Shown here: positions 1 to 7,937 of the stretch, one piece after another | Position numbering within the stretch: position 1 is the first letter of the stretch | Layout of the letters: each line of letters opens with the position of its first letter | DNA from: Bacillota bacterium | GTDB lineage: Bacteria > Bacillota > Clostridia > Lachnospirales > Lachnospiraceae | Assembly: GCA_023399455.1 (NCBI GenBank) | Contig: JAEWPN010000087.1 | Coordinates: 1 to 18,424 of the forward strand | Direction: 5' to 3' | DNA: 18,424 bases | Notes under the pieces: model-generated | Databases searched by the model: none | What the model saw: only the letters and a program-made list of their open reading frames with translations | Told to the model about the DNA's origin: nothing | Made by a program: the position numbers and the translations under genes

Positions 1-22
1 ACCAGGATAGAGACGGTTTATT

Positions 23-43
23 CTCTTGCGGAAACGGCAAGAG
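23..43. repeat. 7-bp perfect inverted repeat beyond the lipoprotein gene
   Basis: CTCTTGC (23-29) and GCAAGAG (37-43) form a perfect 7-bp stem with a 7-base loop, about 45 bases past the stop codon of the minus-strand lipoprotein gene. It could be a terminator for that gene. However, no clear T-run follows the stem on either strand, so this is only a hairpin in a plausible place. Confidence 0.3.
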
Positions 44-88
44 AGCATTTAAAGTATGTATATGAAGGAAATTGCTAAATATTTTTTC

Positions 89-592
89 TTATTCGGGAAT
101 GGGTTCCATTCCGGCTATTTTTTCAGCGGAATCGGAATAGACATCGCCCCCGTCCGGAATGTTTCCATGCAGAATGGACAGAATCTCACGTACGTTTTGA
201 TTGGCTTTATTGTAATAATCCTTCGCGCTGGCTGCGGCATCGGAATCGAAAGTCTCACTTTCAAATGCCTGATGATAAAGAGAGACAGCATTTGTCATAG
301 ATTCATTCGCCTCTGCGGAAAGGGCCTCTACCGAAGAGAACTCTTCGGGAACGGTAAGAGAAGCCATCCACGAAAAGCGTTCACCGATGCCGTCTAATGC
401 AGATAAGAGCTCCTGAACACAGGTCTCGGAATCCGCGTCTATAGAATTTATAATATTGTCATATTCGGAAATGTCCGAATAAAAAGTATCCATGTTATTT
501 TTATATTCTTCCAATTCCTTCTTGCTGCCACATCCTGCAAAAAAAAGAACAATAAAGGAAAAAAGAAATATATATACAAATTTCCTGCTCAC
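89..592 (-). CDS. Small predicted lipoprotein, function unknown
   Basis: A 167-residue protein if it starts at the GTG at 592-590. I prefer that start because GGAGGGG sits 5 bases upstream (604-598) and the protein then begins directly with a signal peptide. An upstream in-frame ATG at 637-635 would add 15 residues and bury the signal. Residues 1-20 are a short basic start (SRK) and a very hydrophobic Phe/Ile/Leu stretch ending in F-A-G-C21, a lipobox-like site, so Cys21 would be lipidated and the mature protein anchored outside the cytoplasmic membrane. Phe at -3 is a less usual lipobox residue. The mature part is acidic and looks largely helical, rich in Glu, Asp, Ser and Ala with few hydrophobic clusters, and ends G-M-E-P-I-P-E. 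I do not recognise a family. It lies downstream of the flavoprotein gene on the same strand, 95 bases away, and may share its transcript. Confidence 0.75.
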   Translation of the reverse strand: MSRKFVYIFLFSFIVLFFAGCGSKKELEEYKNNMDTFYSDISEYDNIINSIDADSETCVQELLSALDGIGERFSWMASLTVPEEFSSVEALSAEANESMTNAVSLYHQAFESETFDSDAAASAKDYYNKANQNVREILSILHGNIPDGGDVYSDSAEKIAGMEPIPE

Positions 593-597
593 ATTAT

Positions 598-604
598 CCC
601 CTCC
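598..604 (-). promoter_or_regulatory. Ribosome binding site that sets a GTG start
   Basis: On the minus strand GGAGGGG is followed by ATAAT and then GTG (592-590). This is near-ideal Shine-Dalgarno spacing for the GTG and none is seen for the longer ATG start at 637, so it decides the start of the lipoprotein. Confidence 0.7.
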
Positions 605-687
605 GTAACTGTAGATATCCATAAAATAAGTTACCATATATAGTGTGTGAAAGCAAGTTACTATTCAGTAATTAAAGCAAGAATGCA

Positions 688-1161
688 CTAAACTGAACGG
701 TCATTGTATTTGTGAAATATGTATGGGGAGATTGATTTATAGTACTCTAAATCAATTATTAATTCATCTCTATTCATTTCACCAAATGACGGATTGTAGT
801 TCCATATTACAAGAGGAAGTATTTCATATAACTCGTTATCAACTTTCTCAAATACAGAGGCATACTGTGGAAATCGTTTATCGTATATTTCTCTTTTGCT
901 CCTATATTCTTCACTCCCATATGGAACGATTTTTGCAACCCCATGAATCTGCAATGTTCCGACAGAGATCGCCACATATGGATTTCGCGATATATTTCTA
1001 CATTTCAGCGTATCTGAATAACTGCCAAAAAATAAATGCAATTTTTCATCATATGCAAAACAAACAGCAGAGTTATCCGGATATTTACTATTTGTTGTTG
1101 CCAGATAAATGAGTTTCTCTTTTTCTAATACACTTTTAATCTTTTCTCGGTTAAGTTCCAT
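688..1161 (-). CDS. Pyridoxamine 5'-phosphate oxidase-like FMN-binding split-barrel protein
   Basis: A 157-residue protein whose first 110 residues look like the pyridoxamine 5'-phosphate oxidase-like split barrel: an N-terminal helix, the strand L-I-Y-L-A-T-T-N, a second strand A-V-C-F-A-Y-D, L-H-L-F-F-G-S, and a helix beginning K-C-R-N-I-S-R-N-P that precedes V-A-I-S-V-G. Members bind FMN or a related flavin (some bind F420 or haem) and are often general-purpose reductases or small-molecule binders, so a true PNPOx reaction should not be assumed. The start is supported by AAAGGAG 7 bases upstream on the minus strand. The upstream region carries a strong minus-strand promoter overlapped by two palindromes, which suggests a repressed or inducible gene. 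No signal peptide or membrane segment is visible, so it should be cytoplasmic. Confidence 0.75.
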   Translation of the reverse strand: MELNREKIKSVLEKEKLIYLATTNSKYPDNSAVCFAYDEKLHLFFGSYSDTLKCRNISRNPYVAISVGTLQIHGVAKIVPYGSEEYRSKREIYDKRFPQYASVFEKVDNELYEILPLVIWNYNPSFGEMNRDELIIDLEYYKSISPYIFHKYNDRSV

Positions 1162-1192
1162 TTATCTACTCCTTTCGAATACGTGTTCTGGC

Positions 1193-1216
1193 GATGTATT
1201 ATCATTATAATACATC
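1193..1216. repeat. 9-bp palindrome overlapping the -10 region of the flavoprotein gene
   Basis: GATGTATTA (1193-1201) and TAATACATC (1208-1216) are perfect inverted copies around a 6-base centre. The repeat covers the TATAAT -10 box of the minus-strand promoter and lies about 30 bases before the flavoprotein start. Position and symmetry fit an operator for a dimeric repressor; a hairpin in the 5' leader is also possible. Confidence 0.5.
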
Positions 1217-1232
1217 CGCTAAAAAATATCCA
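1204..1232 (-). promoter_or_regulatory. Predicted sigma-A promoter of the flavoprotein gene
   Basis: On the minus strand TGGATA (1232-1227) is separated by 17 bases from a perfect TATAAT (1209-1204). The -35 matches the consensus at 4 of 6 positions. Transcription would begin near 1197, leaving a leader of about 35 bases that includes the AAAGGAG site. Confidence 0.5.
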
Positions 1233-1264
1233 GCAGAAAAAGAACAAATGTTTGCTGGATATTT
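1224..1264 (-). terminator. 12-bp perfect hairpin with T-run on the minus strand; terminator or operator
   Basis: AAATATCCAGCA (1224-1235) and its exact inverse at 1253-1264 form a 12-bp stem with a 17-base loop. On the minus strand the stem runs into TTTTTT (1226-1221), the form of an intrinsic terminator; on the plus strand only TTT follows. It overlaps the -35 box of the flavoprotein promoter, so it could instead be a repressor site, or it could stop antisense transcription coming from the methionine synthase side. Confidence 0.45.
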
Positions 1265-1376
1265 CTATATACCTTATAAATACTGGAACTGAGATCATCA
1301 TCCGATTTCACGTTAATGCTCACTCTGTTCTGAGTAACGATTTCCCCGCCATAACTAAGAATACATACATCAAATA

Positions 1377-1405
1377 TTGTAGTTTTTTAAAATATATGGT
1401 AGCAT
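1377..1405 (+). promoter_or_regulatory. Possible promoter of the methionine synthase gene
   Basis: TTGTAG (1377-1382), a 17-base spacer and TAGCAT (1400-1405), preceded by TGG as in an extended -10 (TGnTA). This would give a leader of about 50 bases before the start at 1466. The boxes are imperfect. Confidence 0.35.
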
Positions 1406-1465
1406 GTGATTTAAACCAATCTTCGTAAGGCTATTTTATTCACCGGGAGGCGCAGGAAAATAGAT

Positions 1466-3940
1466 ATGACAAAGAACGAATTCAGAAGTTTTATAAAAGA
1501 ACATCCAATTTATTTGGACGGTGCTACAGGCTCCAATTTGCTGAAAAGAGGAATGCCGGTGGGCGTCTGCCCGGAGAAATGGATTTTAGAAAATAAAAGT
1601 ACATTAATCGCATTACAGAAGGAGTTTATAGAAGCGGGAAGTAATATTGTCTATGCCCCAACCTTTTCGGCCAATTCTGTAAAGCTTACGGAATACGGTC
1701 TGGAAAACGACATCGAAGCGATGAACATGGAATTAGTTGCAGTTTCCAGGGATGCGGCAGGAGGCCGTTGCCTTGTCGCAGGCGATCTCACCATGACGGG
1801 AGAGCAGCTTTCCCCCATGGGAACCATGGATTTCGAGGATTTGATCAATATTTATAAAGAGCAGATAGGCTATCTTGTGCGAGGAGATGTGGACCTCCTG
1901 GTAATAGAAACGATGATGAGCCTGCAAGAGAGCCGGGCGGCTCTTATCGCCGCCAAGGAAATCTGTGATTTGCCGGTAATGGTAACCATGACCTTCGAGT
2001 CCGATGGCAGGACTCTTTATGGAACGGATGCCAAGACGGCAGCAATAGTACTTCAAAGTCTTGGAGCTGATGCTGTGGGGGCTAATTGCTCCACAGGACC
2101 GGACAAGATGGCGGATATTATAAGAACAATGGCGGAGGTGACCTCCGTACCGATCATTGCAAAGCCCAACGCCGGTCTGCCCTATCTGGATAAAGACGGC
2201 AATACCGTTTATGATATGAACAGCAAGGATTTTGCTGAAGGTATGGCAAAGCTGGTGGAAGCAGGAGCGTCCATTTTAGGCGGCTGCTGCGGTACGACAC
2301 CGGAATATATAGAAAAACTGAAAAACCGTACCGCTCATATGAGCCTTGTAAAGCGGCAGGAGCCTGTAAAGCGTTACCTGACTTCGGAGCGTAAGACGGT
2401 GGAATTTGGCTTGGACGATAATTTCATTATTGTGGGCGAACGTATCAATCCAACAGGTAAAAAGAAGCTTCAGGAACAGCTCAGAGCCGGAAACATGGAT
2501 ATGGTAGCTGAATTCGCTCAGGAACAGGAGGCTTGCGGAGCGGGTATTCTGGATGTGAATATGGGAATGAGCGGAGTGGATGAGAAGGAGCTTATGCTAA
2601 GAGCTTTGGAGGAGGTAGCAGGAGTAACCTCCATTCCTTTATCTATCGATTCCAGCCATATAGACGTCCTGGAGGCTGCCCTCAGGCGCTATCCAGGACG
2701 TGCGCTCATCAATTCCGTCTCTTATGAAAAGATGAAATTCAATCATTTGCTGCCCATCGTAAGGAAGTATGGAGCGATGTTCATCCTGCTCCCTTTATCG
2801 GACGCGGGACTTCCCAAAAGTTTAGAGGAAAAAAAGGACATTATTGAAAAGATCACGCTTAGGGCAAGGGAACTGGGCATGAATAAATCGGATATCGTCG
2901 TAGACGGATTGGTGGCTACCGTGGGTGCCGACAAAAGGGCGGCCTTGGAGACCTTGGAAACTATACGTTACTGCAAGGAAAACGGCTATGCAACCATTTG
3001 TGGATTATCCAATATTTCTTTCGGCCTTCCCCAGAGAGGATATATCAATACGGCCTTCCTGACGATGGCAATCAAAGATGGCCTTACAATGGCGATTGCC
3101 AATCCCTCACAGGAATTGTTAGTAAGCAGCGCCTTCGCTTCCGATTTGCTTCTTAACAAGGAGGAAGCCGATATTCGCTATATTGAATTGATAGGCGGCA
3201 TAGAGGCAAAAAAGAAATCTCAGGAAGGCGGGAACGTCCCCCCTTCGGGGACGGATAATGTAAAAACCAGCAGGGATGCACAAGCATCTGTTATAGATGG
3301 GTACAAAATACTCACCACAATAAACGAAGCCGTATTAAAGGGAAATAAGAAAAAAATCACCGACTATACCATAACGGCATTAGAGGAGGGACGAGCACCT
3401 CAGGAAATTCTGAACGATGCACTCCTTCCGGCTATCAACGAGGTGGGCGACCTCTTCGATAAAGGAAAATACTTCCTTCCCCAGCTTATCGCAAGTGCGG
3501 AAGCGATGAAAACGGCTATCGAATATTTGGAACCGCTTCTGAAAGAGGCAAGCGGAGAGAAAGAGATGCCGGCGATCATAATAGCGACAGTGGAGGGAGA
3601 TATTCACGACATCGGGAAGAATCTGGTGGCACTGATGCTGAAAAATTACGGTTTCCGAGTCATCGACCTTGGGAAGGACGTGCCTAAGGAGAAAATTATT
3701 CAGGCGGCAATTGAGAACGATGCCAGTGTTATAGCTCTTTCTGCCCTTATGACGACGACGATGCAGGAAATGCGGCGAGTCATCTCATATGCGAGAGAGC
3801 AGGGGGTTACGGCTAAGGTCATTATCGGCGGAGCGGTCATTACTCAGGATTATGCGGATGAAATAGGTGCTGACGGCTATTCCAAGGATGCCGCGGATGC
3901 GGTCAGGCTGACGAAACATATTCTGAACATAGAAGAATAA
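1466..3940 (+). CDS. metH: Cobalamin-dependent methionine synthase, short form without reactivation domain
   Basis: An 824-residue modular methyltransferase that makes methionine from homocysteine and methyl-tetrahydrofolate through methyl-cobalamin. Residues 1-290 are the homocysteine-binding barrel, with D-G-A-T-G-S-N near the start and the zinc cysteines Cys208 (G-A-N-C-S-T-G) and Cys274-Cys275 (G-G-C-C-G-T-T-P). Residues about 318-575 are the pterin-binding barrel (V-G-E-R-I-N-P-T-G-K). Residues about 620-700 are the helical B12 cap, and about 704-824 the Rossmann B12 domain with D-x-H-x-x-G, His714 being the lower cobalt ligand. The E. coli enzyme is about 1,230 residues; the C-terminal SAM-dependent reactivation domain is absent here, as is common in Clostridia, where it can be a separate protein. 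A linker at residues about 583-610 carries a hairpin-forming GC-rich stretch. The start is supported by GGGAGG and AGGA upstream, although the spacing of the former is long. Confidence 0.9.
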   Translation: MTKNEFRSFIKEHPIYLDGATGSNLLKRGMPVGVCPEKWILENKSTLIALQKEFIEAGSNIVYAPTFSANSVKLTEYGLENDIEAMNMELVAVSRDAAGGRCLVAGDLTMTGEQLSPMGTMDFEDLINIYKEQIGYLVRGDVDLLVIETMMSLQESRAALIAAKEICDLPVMVTMTFESDGRTLYGTDAKTAAIVLQSLGADAVGANCSTGPDKMADIIRTMAEVTSVPIIAKPNAGLPYLDKDGNTVYDMNSKDFAEGMAKLVEAGASILGGCCGTTPEYIEKLKNRTAHMSLVKRQEPVKRYLTSERKTVEFGLDDNFIIVGERINPTGKKKLQEQLRAGNMDMVAEFAQEQEACGAGILDVNMGMSGVDEKELMLRALEEVAGVTSIPLSIDSSHIDVLEAALRRYPGRALINSVSYEKMKFNHLLPIVRKYGAMFILLPLSDAGLPKSLEEKKDIIEKITLRARELGMNKSDIVVDGLVATVGADKRAALETLETIRYCKENGYATICGLSNISFGLPQRGYINTAFLTMAIKDGLTMAIANPSQELLVSSAFASDLLLNKEEADIRYIELIGGIEAKKKSQEGGNVPPSGTDNVKTSRDAQASVIDGYKILTTINEAVLKGNKKKITDYTITALEEGRAPQEILNDALLPAINEVGDLFDKGKYFLPQLIASAEAMKTAIEYLEPLLKEASGEKEMPAIIIATVEGDIHDIGKNLVALMLKNYGFRVIDLGKDVPKEKIIQAAIENDASVIALSALMTTTMQEMRRVISYAREQGVTAKVIIGGAVITQDYADEIGADGYSKDAADAVRLTKHILNIEE
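3235..3253. repeat. GC-rich REP-like hairpin inside the methionine synthase linker
   Basis: CGTCCCC (3235-3241) and GGGGACG (3247-3253) form a 7-bp stem with a 5-base loop inside the coding sequence, flanked by GGGAA before and GATAA after. It encodes part of a Gly/Pro/Ser linker (N-V-P-P-S-G-T-D) between the pterin and B12 modules. The GGGGACG core resembles REP-type repeats linked to RAYT transposases in some genomes; that link is inference. Confidence 0.5.
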
Positions 3941-3966
3941 TAATGGTGATAAAACGGTAAAATAAC

Positions 3967-3993
3967 AATGCAATTCAGTAAATATATTATTGA
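3967..3993. promoter_or_regulatory. Inverted repeat and shared 11-mer upstream of ilvB
   Basis: TTCAGTAA (3973-3980) pairs with TTATTGAA (3986-3993), with one G-T wobble, around a 5-base centre, 23 bases before ilvB. The left end overlaps AATGCAATTCA (3967-3977), an 11-mer that recurs at 6153-6163 before the second small-subunit gene. It may be a regulatory site. I see no clear terminator after the methionine synthase gene and no convincing promoter in the 75-base gap, so ilvB may be read from upstream. Confidence 0.3.
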
Positions 3994-4015
3994 ATGGAAA
4001 GACGAGGTATAAAAT

Positions 4016-5638
4016 ATGATTGGTGCAGATGCAATGGTAAAGTGTCTGGAGGAAGAAGGCGTAAAGATAATTTTCGGTTATCCGGGAGCAGCAATTTGTC
4101 CTTTTTATGACAGTATCCTGGATACGGATATCCGCACGATTCTCGTTCGGACGGAACAGAGTGCGGCTCATGCAGCGAACGGACTTGCTCGCGTATCGGG
4201 AGAGCCTGGCGTCTGTGTCGTTACATCAGGTCCCGGGGCAACCAATATTATTACGGGAATAGCTACGGCTTTTGCCGACAGCATCCCGCTTATATGTATT
4301 ACCGGTCAGGTAGAGAGCGATCTGATCGGTAGCGATGCCTTTCAAGAGGCAGATATAACGGGAGCTGTGGAATCTTTTGTAAAATACAGCTATCTCATTA
4401 AGGATGCAAACGAAATCCCCCGGATATTTAAAGAGGCGTTTCATATCGCCAATACAGGAAGAAAAGGGCCGGTGCTCATCGATGTGCCGCTCGATATACA
4501 AAATGCAGCTATTTCGAAGTTCAATTATCCGGAAAAAGTAAATATGAGAACCTACAAGCCTACGGTAAAGGGAAATATGGTTCAGATCAAAAAAGTAGCA
4601 AAAGAGCTTGAAAAGGCAAAGAAGCCCCTTATCTGCGTTGGCGGAGGAGTGCTTTTAAGCAGTGCGGAAAAGGAGATTCGTGAATTCTCGGAAAAATACG
4701 ATATTCCGGTTGTCTCCACGATGATGGGAATCGGAGTTATGCCGAGTGAACATCCTATGTTTTACGGAATGGTCGGAAATAACGGTGCACCCTGCGCCAA
4801 CCGTGCCATGAAGGAATCCGATTTGCTGATCATGGTAGGAGCCAGAGTGGCGGATAGGGCTGTCAGCCATCCGAATATGATAACAAATTACAAGGTGCTC
4901 GTACATATCGACGTGGACCCGGTAGAAATCGGCAAGAATGTAGGCTCTCATATCCCTCTCGTAGGCGATGCGGGACATATCTTCAAGGATTTGGGTGCGC
5001 AGGAAATCTCTTGCGAGCACGAAGAGTGGTTGAAGGCACTTAGCGAATACAAAACGACGATGGCGGTAAAGCGCAGTCCTGATAAGAATTACGTGGATCC
5101 TGCCCAGTTCATCACAAAGCTTTCAAGAAAGATGGAGGACGACGGTATTTATGTTGCGGACGTAGGCCAGAACCAGATTTGGTCCTGCAGCTATCATATC
5201 GTAAAGAATGGCCGCTTTCTGACTTCCGGAGGTATGGGAACCATGGGATATTCCATTCCTGCGGCAATAGGCGCTAAGCTTGCGGATGAGAAGAAGCAGG
5301 TAGTTGCAGTATGCGGCGATGGTTCCTTCCAGATGTCCATGATGGAATTGGCGACGATGAAACAGCATGATGTACCGGTTAAAATCGTTGTCTTAAAAAA
5401 TAACTATCTGGGCATGGTGCGTGAATACCAGCATTATACCTACAAAGACAAGTATTCCGCAGTTGACATATCCGGCAGCCCGGACTTGGAAAAGCTGGCA
5501 GCCGCTTATGATATTGACTTTCTCCGCTTATACAATATGGAGAAGGCGGATGAGGTTATCGATCGGTTTTTAAAAGAGGATAATTCCATGCTGTTAGAAT
5601 GCCTGATAAATCCGATGGATTTGGTAATGGGAGGATGA
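4016..5638 (+). CDS. ilvB: Acetolactate synthase (acetohydroxyacid synthase), catalytic subunit
   Basis: A 540-residue thiamine-diphosphate enzyme that condenses pyruvate with pyruvate (towards Val and Leu) or with 2-oxobutyrate (towards Ile), the first shared step of branched-chain synthesis. The N-terminal Pyr domain shows G-Y-P-G-A-A (21-26) and the catalytic Glu47 in R-T-E-Q-S-A-A-H. A G-P-G-A-T-N loop follows. The middle domain, usually FAD-binding, spans about 190-330. The C-terminal PP domain carries the thiamine-diphosphate motif G-D-G (434-436) to N-N (462-463). It is a little shorter than the usual 560-590. The paired downstream regulatory subunits point to the anabolic enzyme rather than catabolic AlsS. 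It begins 75 bases after the methionine synthase gene, and its stop codon TGA overlaps an ATG at 5635 and the ribosome binding site of the next gene. Confidence 0.95.
   Translation: MIGADAMVKCLEEEGVKIIFGYPGAAICPFYDSILDTDIRTILVRTEQSAAHAANGLARVSGEPGVCVVTSGPGATNIITGIATAFADSIPLICITGQVESDLIGSDAFQEADITGAVESFVKYSYLIKDANEIPRIFKEAFHIANTGRKGPVLIDVPLDIQNAAISKFNYPEKVNMRTYKPTVKGNMVQIKKVAKELEKAKKPLICVGGGVLLSSAEKEIREFSEKYDIPVVSTMMGIGVMPSEHPMFYGMVGNNGAPCANRAMKESDLLIMVGARVADRAVSHPNMITNYKVLVHIDVDPVEIGKNVGSHIPLVGDAGHIFKDLGAQEISCEHEEWLKALSEYKTTMAVKRSPDKNYVDPAQFITKLSRKMEDDGIYVADVGQNQIWSCSYHIVKNGRFLTSGGMGTMGYSIPAAIGAKLADEKKQVVAVCGDGSFQMSMMELATMKQHDVPVKIVVLKNNYLGMVREYQHYTYKDKYSAVDISGSPDLEKLAAAYDIDFLRLYNMEKADEVIDRFLKEDNSMLLECLINPMDLVMGG
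5629..5634 (+). promoter_or_regulatory. Ribosome binding site that sets the start of the first small subunit
   Basis: GGGAGG at 5629-5634 lies inside the last codons of ilvB. It is 9 bases from the ATG at 5644 but directly abuts the ATG at 5635, so 5644 is the better start. The protein then begins M-K-R-I-Y-S-V-L, matching the usual beginning of the family. Confidence 0.65.
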
Positions 5639-5643
5639 GTGAA

Positions 5644-6132
5644 ATGAAAAGAATATATTCCGTATTAGTAGAAAACCGATCGGGCGTTCTCTGTAAAGTG
5701 GCGGGACTTTTTTCCAGAAGGTGCTTTAATATCGACTCTCTTGCAGTGGGAGAAACCGATGATTCTGCAGTATCCTGCATGACCATAGTGAGCAGCGGCG
5801 ATGAGAGGACCATAGAACAGATAGAAAAGCAGCTTAATAAGAAGCTAGATGTCATAAAGGTTAAGACTTTTGATGAAAGCGCCAGTATCAGCAGAGAGCT
5901 TATGCTCATTAAGGTAAAGTATAATAAGAACAATCGCCGTGATATTATGGAGAACTGTGATATTATGAAGGCACAGATCGTAGATATGTCCAAGAACATG
6001 ATGATCATTCAGGTGTGTGACATTCCCGAGAGGATTCAGCTGTTTATCAACATGCTGAAATCTATCAGTATTGTAGAGGTTGCCAGAACAGGTACTCTGG
6101 CGCTTCAGAAATGTAAGGATATGGAGAGTTGA
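5644..6132 (+). CDS. ilvN: Acetolactate synthase regulatory subunit, divergent copy
   Basis: A 162-residue protein with an N-terminal ACT domain (about 1-75) and the C-terminal small-subunit domain. It should bind and activate IlvB and confer feedback inhibition by branched-chain amino acids. N11, G14 and N29 occupy the positions that in the E. coli small subunit IlvH belong to the valine-binding site (E-N-x-S-G and Y-N-I there; here E-N-R-S-G and F-N-I), so inhibitor binding looks possible. Compared with the next gene it is divergent: R-R-C-F-N in place of R-R-G-Y-N, and the usual C-terminal G-L-x-R-G motif is replaced by T-L-A-L-Q-K. The start overlaps the end of ilvB by its ribosome binding site, so the two are translationally linked and likely made in fixed ratio. 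Confidence 0.9.
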   Translation: MKRIYSVLVENRSGVLCKVAGLFSRRCFNIDSLAVGETDDSAVSCMTIVSSGDERTIEQIEKQLNKKLDVIKVKTFDESASISRELMLIKVKYNKNNRRDIMENCDIMKAQIVDMSKNMMIIQVCDIPERIQLFINMLKSISIVEVARTGTLALQKCKDMES

Positions 6133-6152
6133 ACACTCCGGGAATCAAAAAT

Positions 6153-6163
6153 AATGCAATTCA
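6153..6163. repeat. Second copy of the 11-mer AATGCAATTCA
   Basis: Identical to 3967-3977 upstream of ilvB. It lies 36 bases before the -35 box of the promoter for the second small-subunit gene. It could be a binding site for a common regulator or a remnant of duplication; only two copies are visible. Confidence 0.3.
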
Positions 6164-6198
6164 ACGAGTTAAAGTCTTAGAGAATTAAAGTATTCTTA

Positions 6199-6227
6199 TT
6201 GACTTTTACTATTAGTGTTGCTAAAAT
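6199..6227 (+). promoter_or_regulatory. Internal sigma-A promoter before the second small subunit and ilvC
   Basis: TTGACT (6199-6204), a 17-base spacer and TAAAAT (6222-6227) match the sigma-A consensus at 5 of 6 positions in each box. Initiation near 6234 would leave a leader of about 30 bases. The second regulatory subunit and ilvC could thus be transcribed separately from ilvB and the first subunit. Confidence 0.65.
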
Positions 6228-6264
6228 AAATGTCGAACGCAACGATTGAGAATGGAGGAGTACC

Positions 6265-6768
6265 ATGCGTAAGAAAGTATTCCAGCTCCTGGTCGATAAT
6301 ACTGCCGGTGTTTTGAGCAGAATATCGGGATTGTTTTCCAGACGGGGCTATAATATTGAAAGCATTACGGCGGGAGTTACCGCTGATCCGAGATTTACAA
6401 GAATTACGATTGTGGCATCGGGAGACGACGAGATACTGGACCAGATAGAGAAGCAGGTAGCAAAATTAGTAGATGTCAGGGATATAAAGGTGCTGGAACC
6501 CGACGACAGTGTATACAGGGAACTGGTGTTGATTAAGGTAAAAGCAGCCGCCAAAGAGCGTCAGGCAATTATTGCGGTAGCGGATGTATTTAGGGCGAAG
6601 ATTATCGATGTTGCTGCGGAAAGCCTGATTATCGAATTAACGGGTGCACAGTCGAAGATAGAAGCATTTATCAGTCTGCTGGACGGCTACGAGATTCTGG
6701 AACTTGCCAAAACGGGGATTACCGGTTTGGGGAGAGGTTCTCATAATGTTACCTATTTAGTGGATTAA
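6265..6768 (+). CDS. ilvN: Acetolactate synthase regulatory subunit, canonical copy
   Basis: A 167-residue ACT-domain protein, the second small subunit in a row. It carries the classic features: D-N-T-A-G-V-L with Gly15, R-R-G-Y-N-I with Asn30, Q-I-E-K-Q-V-A-K-L-V-D-V, R-E-L-V-L-I-K-V-K and a C-terminal G-L-G-R-G motif. Of the two copies it is closer to the E. coli IlvH pattern, so it is the better candidate for the main feedback subunit. It has a strong GGAGG site 6 bases before the ATG and its own promoter. ilvC follows 110 bases later. Having both copies beside one catalytic gene suggests alternative or mixed holoenzymes with different inhibitor responses; that is inference. Confidence 0.92.
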   Translation: MRKKVFQLLVDNTAGVLSRISGLFSRRGYNIESITAGVTADPRFTRITIVASGDDEILDQIEKQVAKLVDVRDIKVLEPDDSVYRELVLIKVKAAAKERQAIIAVADVFRAKIIDVAAESLIIELTGAQSKIEAFISLLDGYEILELAKTGITGLGRGSHNVTYLVD

Positions 6769-6824
6769 TGAGCAAAAGACACTCTTAAATTGAGTAAGGA
6801 CACTCATAATATGTTAGCTCTTAG

Positions 6825-7898
<1,074 letters not shown>

Positions 7899-7937
7899 TT
7901 GATAGTTATTAATTAAGTCAAATGGTCGGGCTTATCC

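Larger units (their letters stand above)
1162..1465. other. 304-base spacer with promoters and palindromes, no gene
   Basis: This stretch between the divergent flavoprotein and methionine synthase genes holds the minus-strand promoter and two inverted repeats (about 1193-1264), and a plausible plus-strand promoter near 1377-1405. I looked for a SAM-I riboswitch core and a cobalamin (B12-box) element, which would make sense before a B12-dependent methionine synthase, and recognise neither. A short open frame from a GTG at 1183 has no ribosome binding site and runs through the promoter palindromes, so I do not call it. Confidence 0.6.

Noticed and set aside
56..397. Plus-strand open frame of 113 codons over the lipoprotein gene
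   Set aside because: It lies antisense to a gene with a signal peptide and an ideal ribosome binding site; it has no recognisable domain or ribosome binding site.
1183..1428. Plus-strand open frame of 81 codons before the methionine synthase
   Set aside because: It starts at a GTG without a ribosome binding site and runs through promoter palindromes; the translation has no protein-like pattern.
1265..1465. SAM or cobalamin riboswitch upstream of metH
   Set aside because: I looked for the SAM-I core and a B12 box and saw neither; only short A/T-rich sequence and a weak promoter are present.
3967..3993. CodY box before ilvB
   Set aside because: The palindrome TTCAGTAA-N5-TTATTGAA does not match the CodY consensus AATTTTCWGAAAATT well enough to name it.
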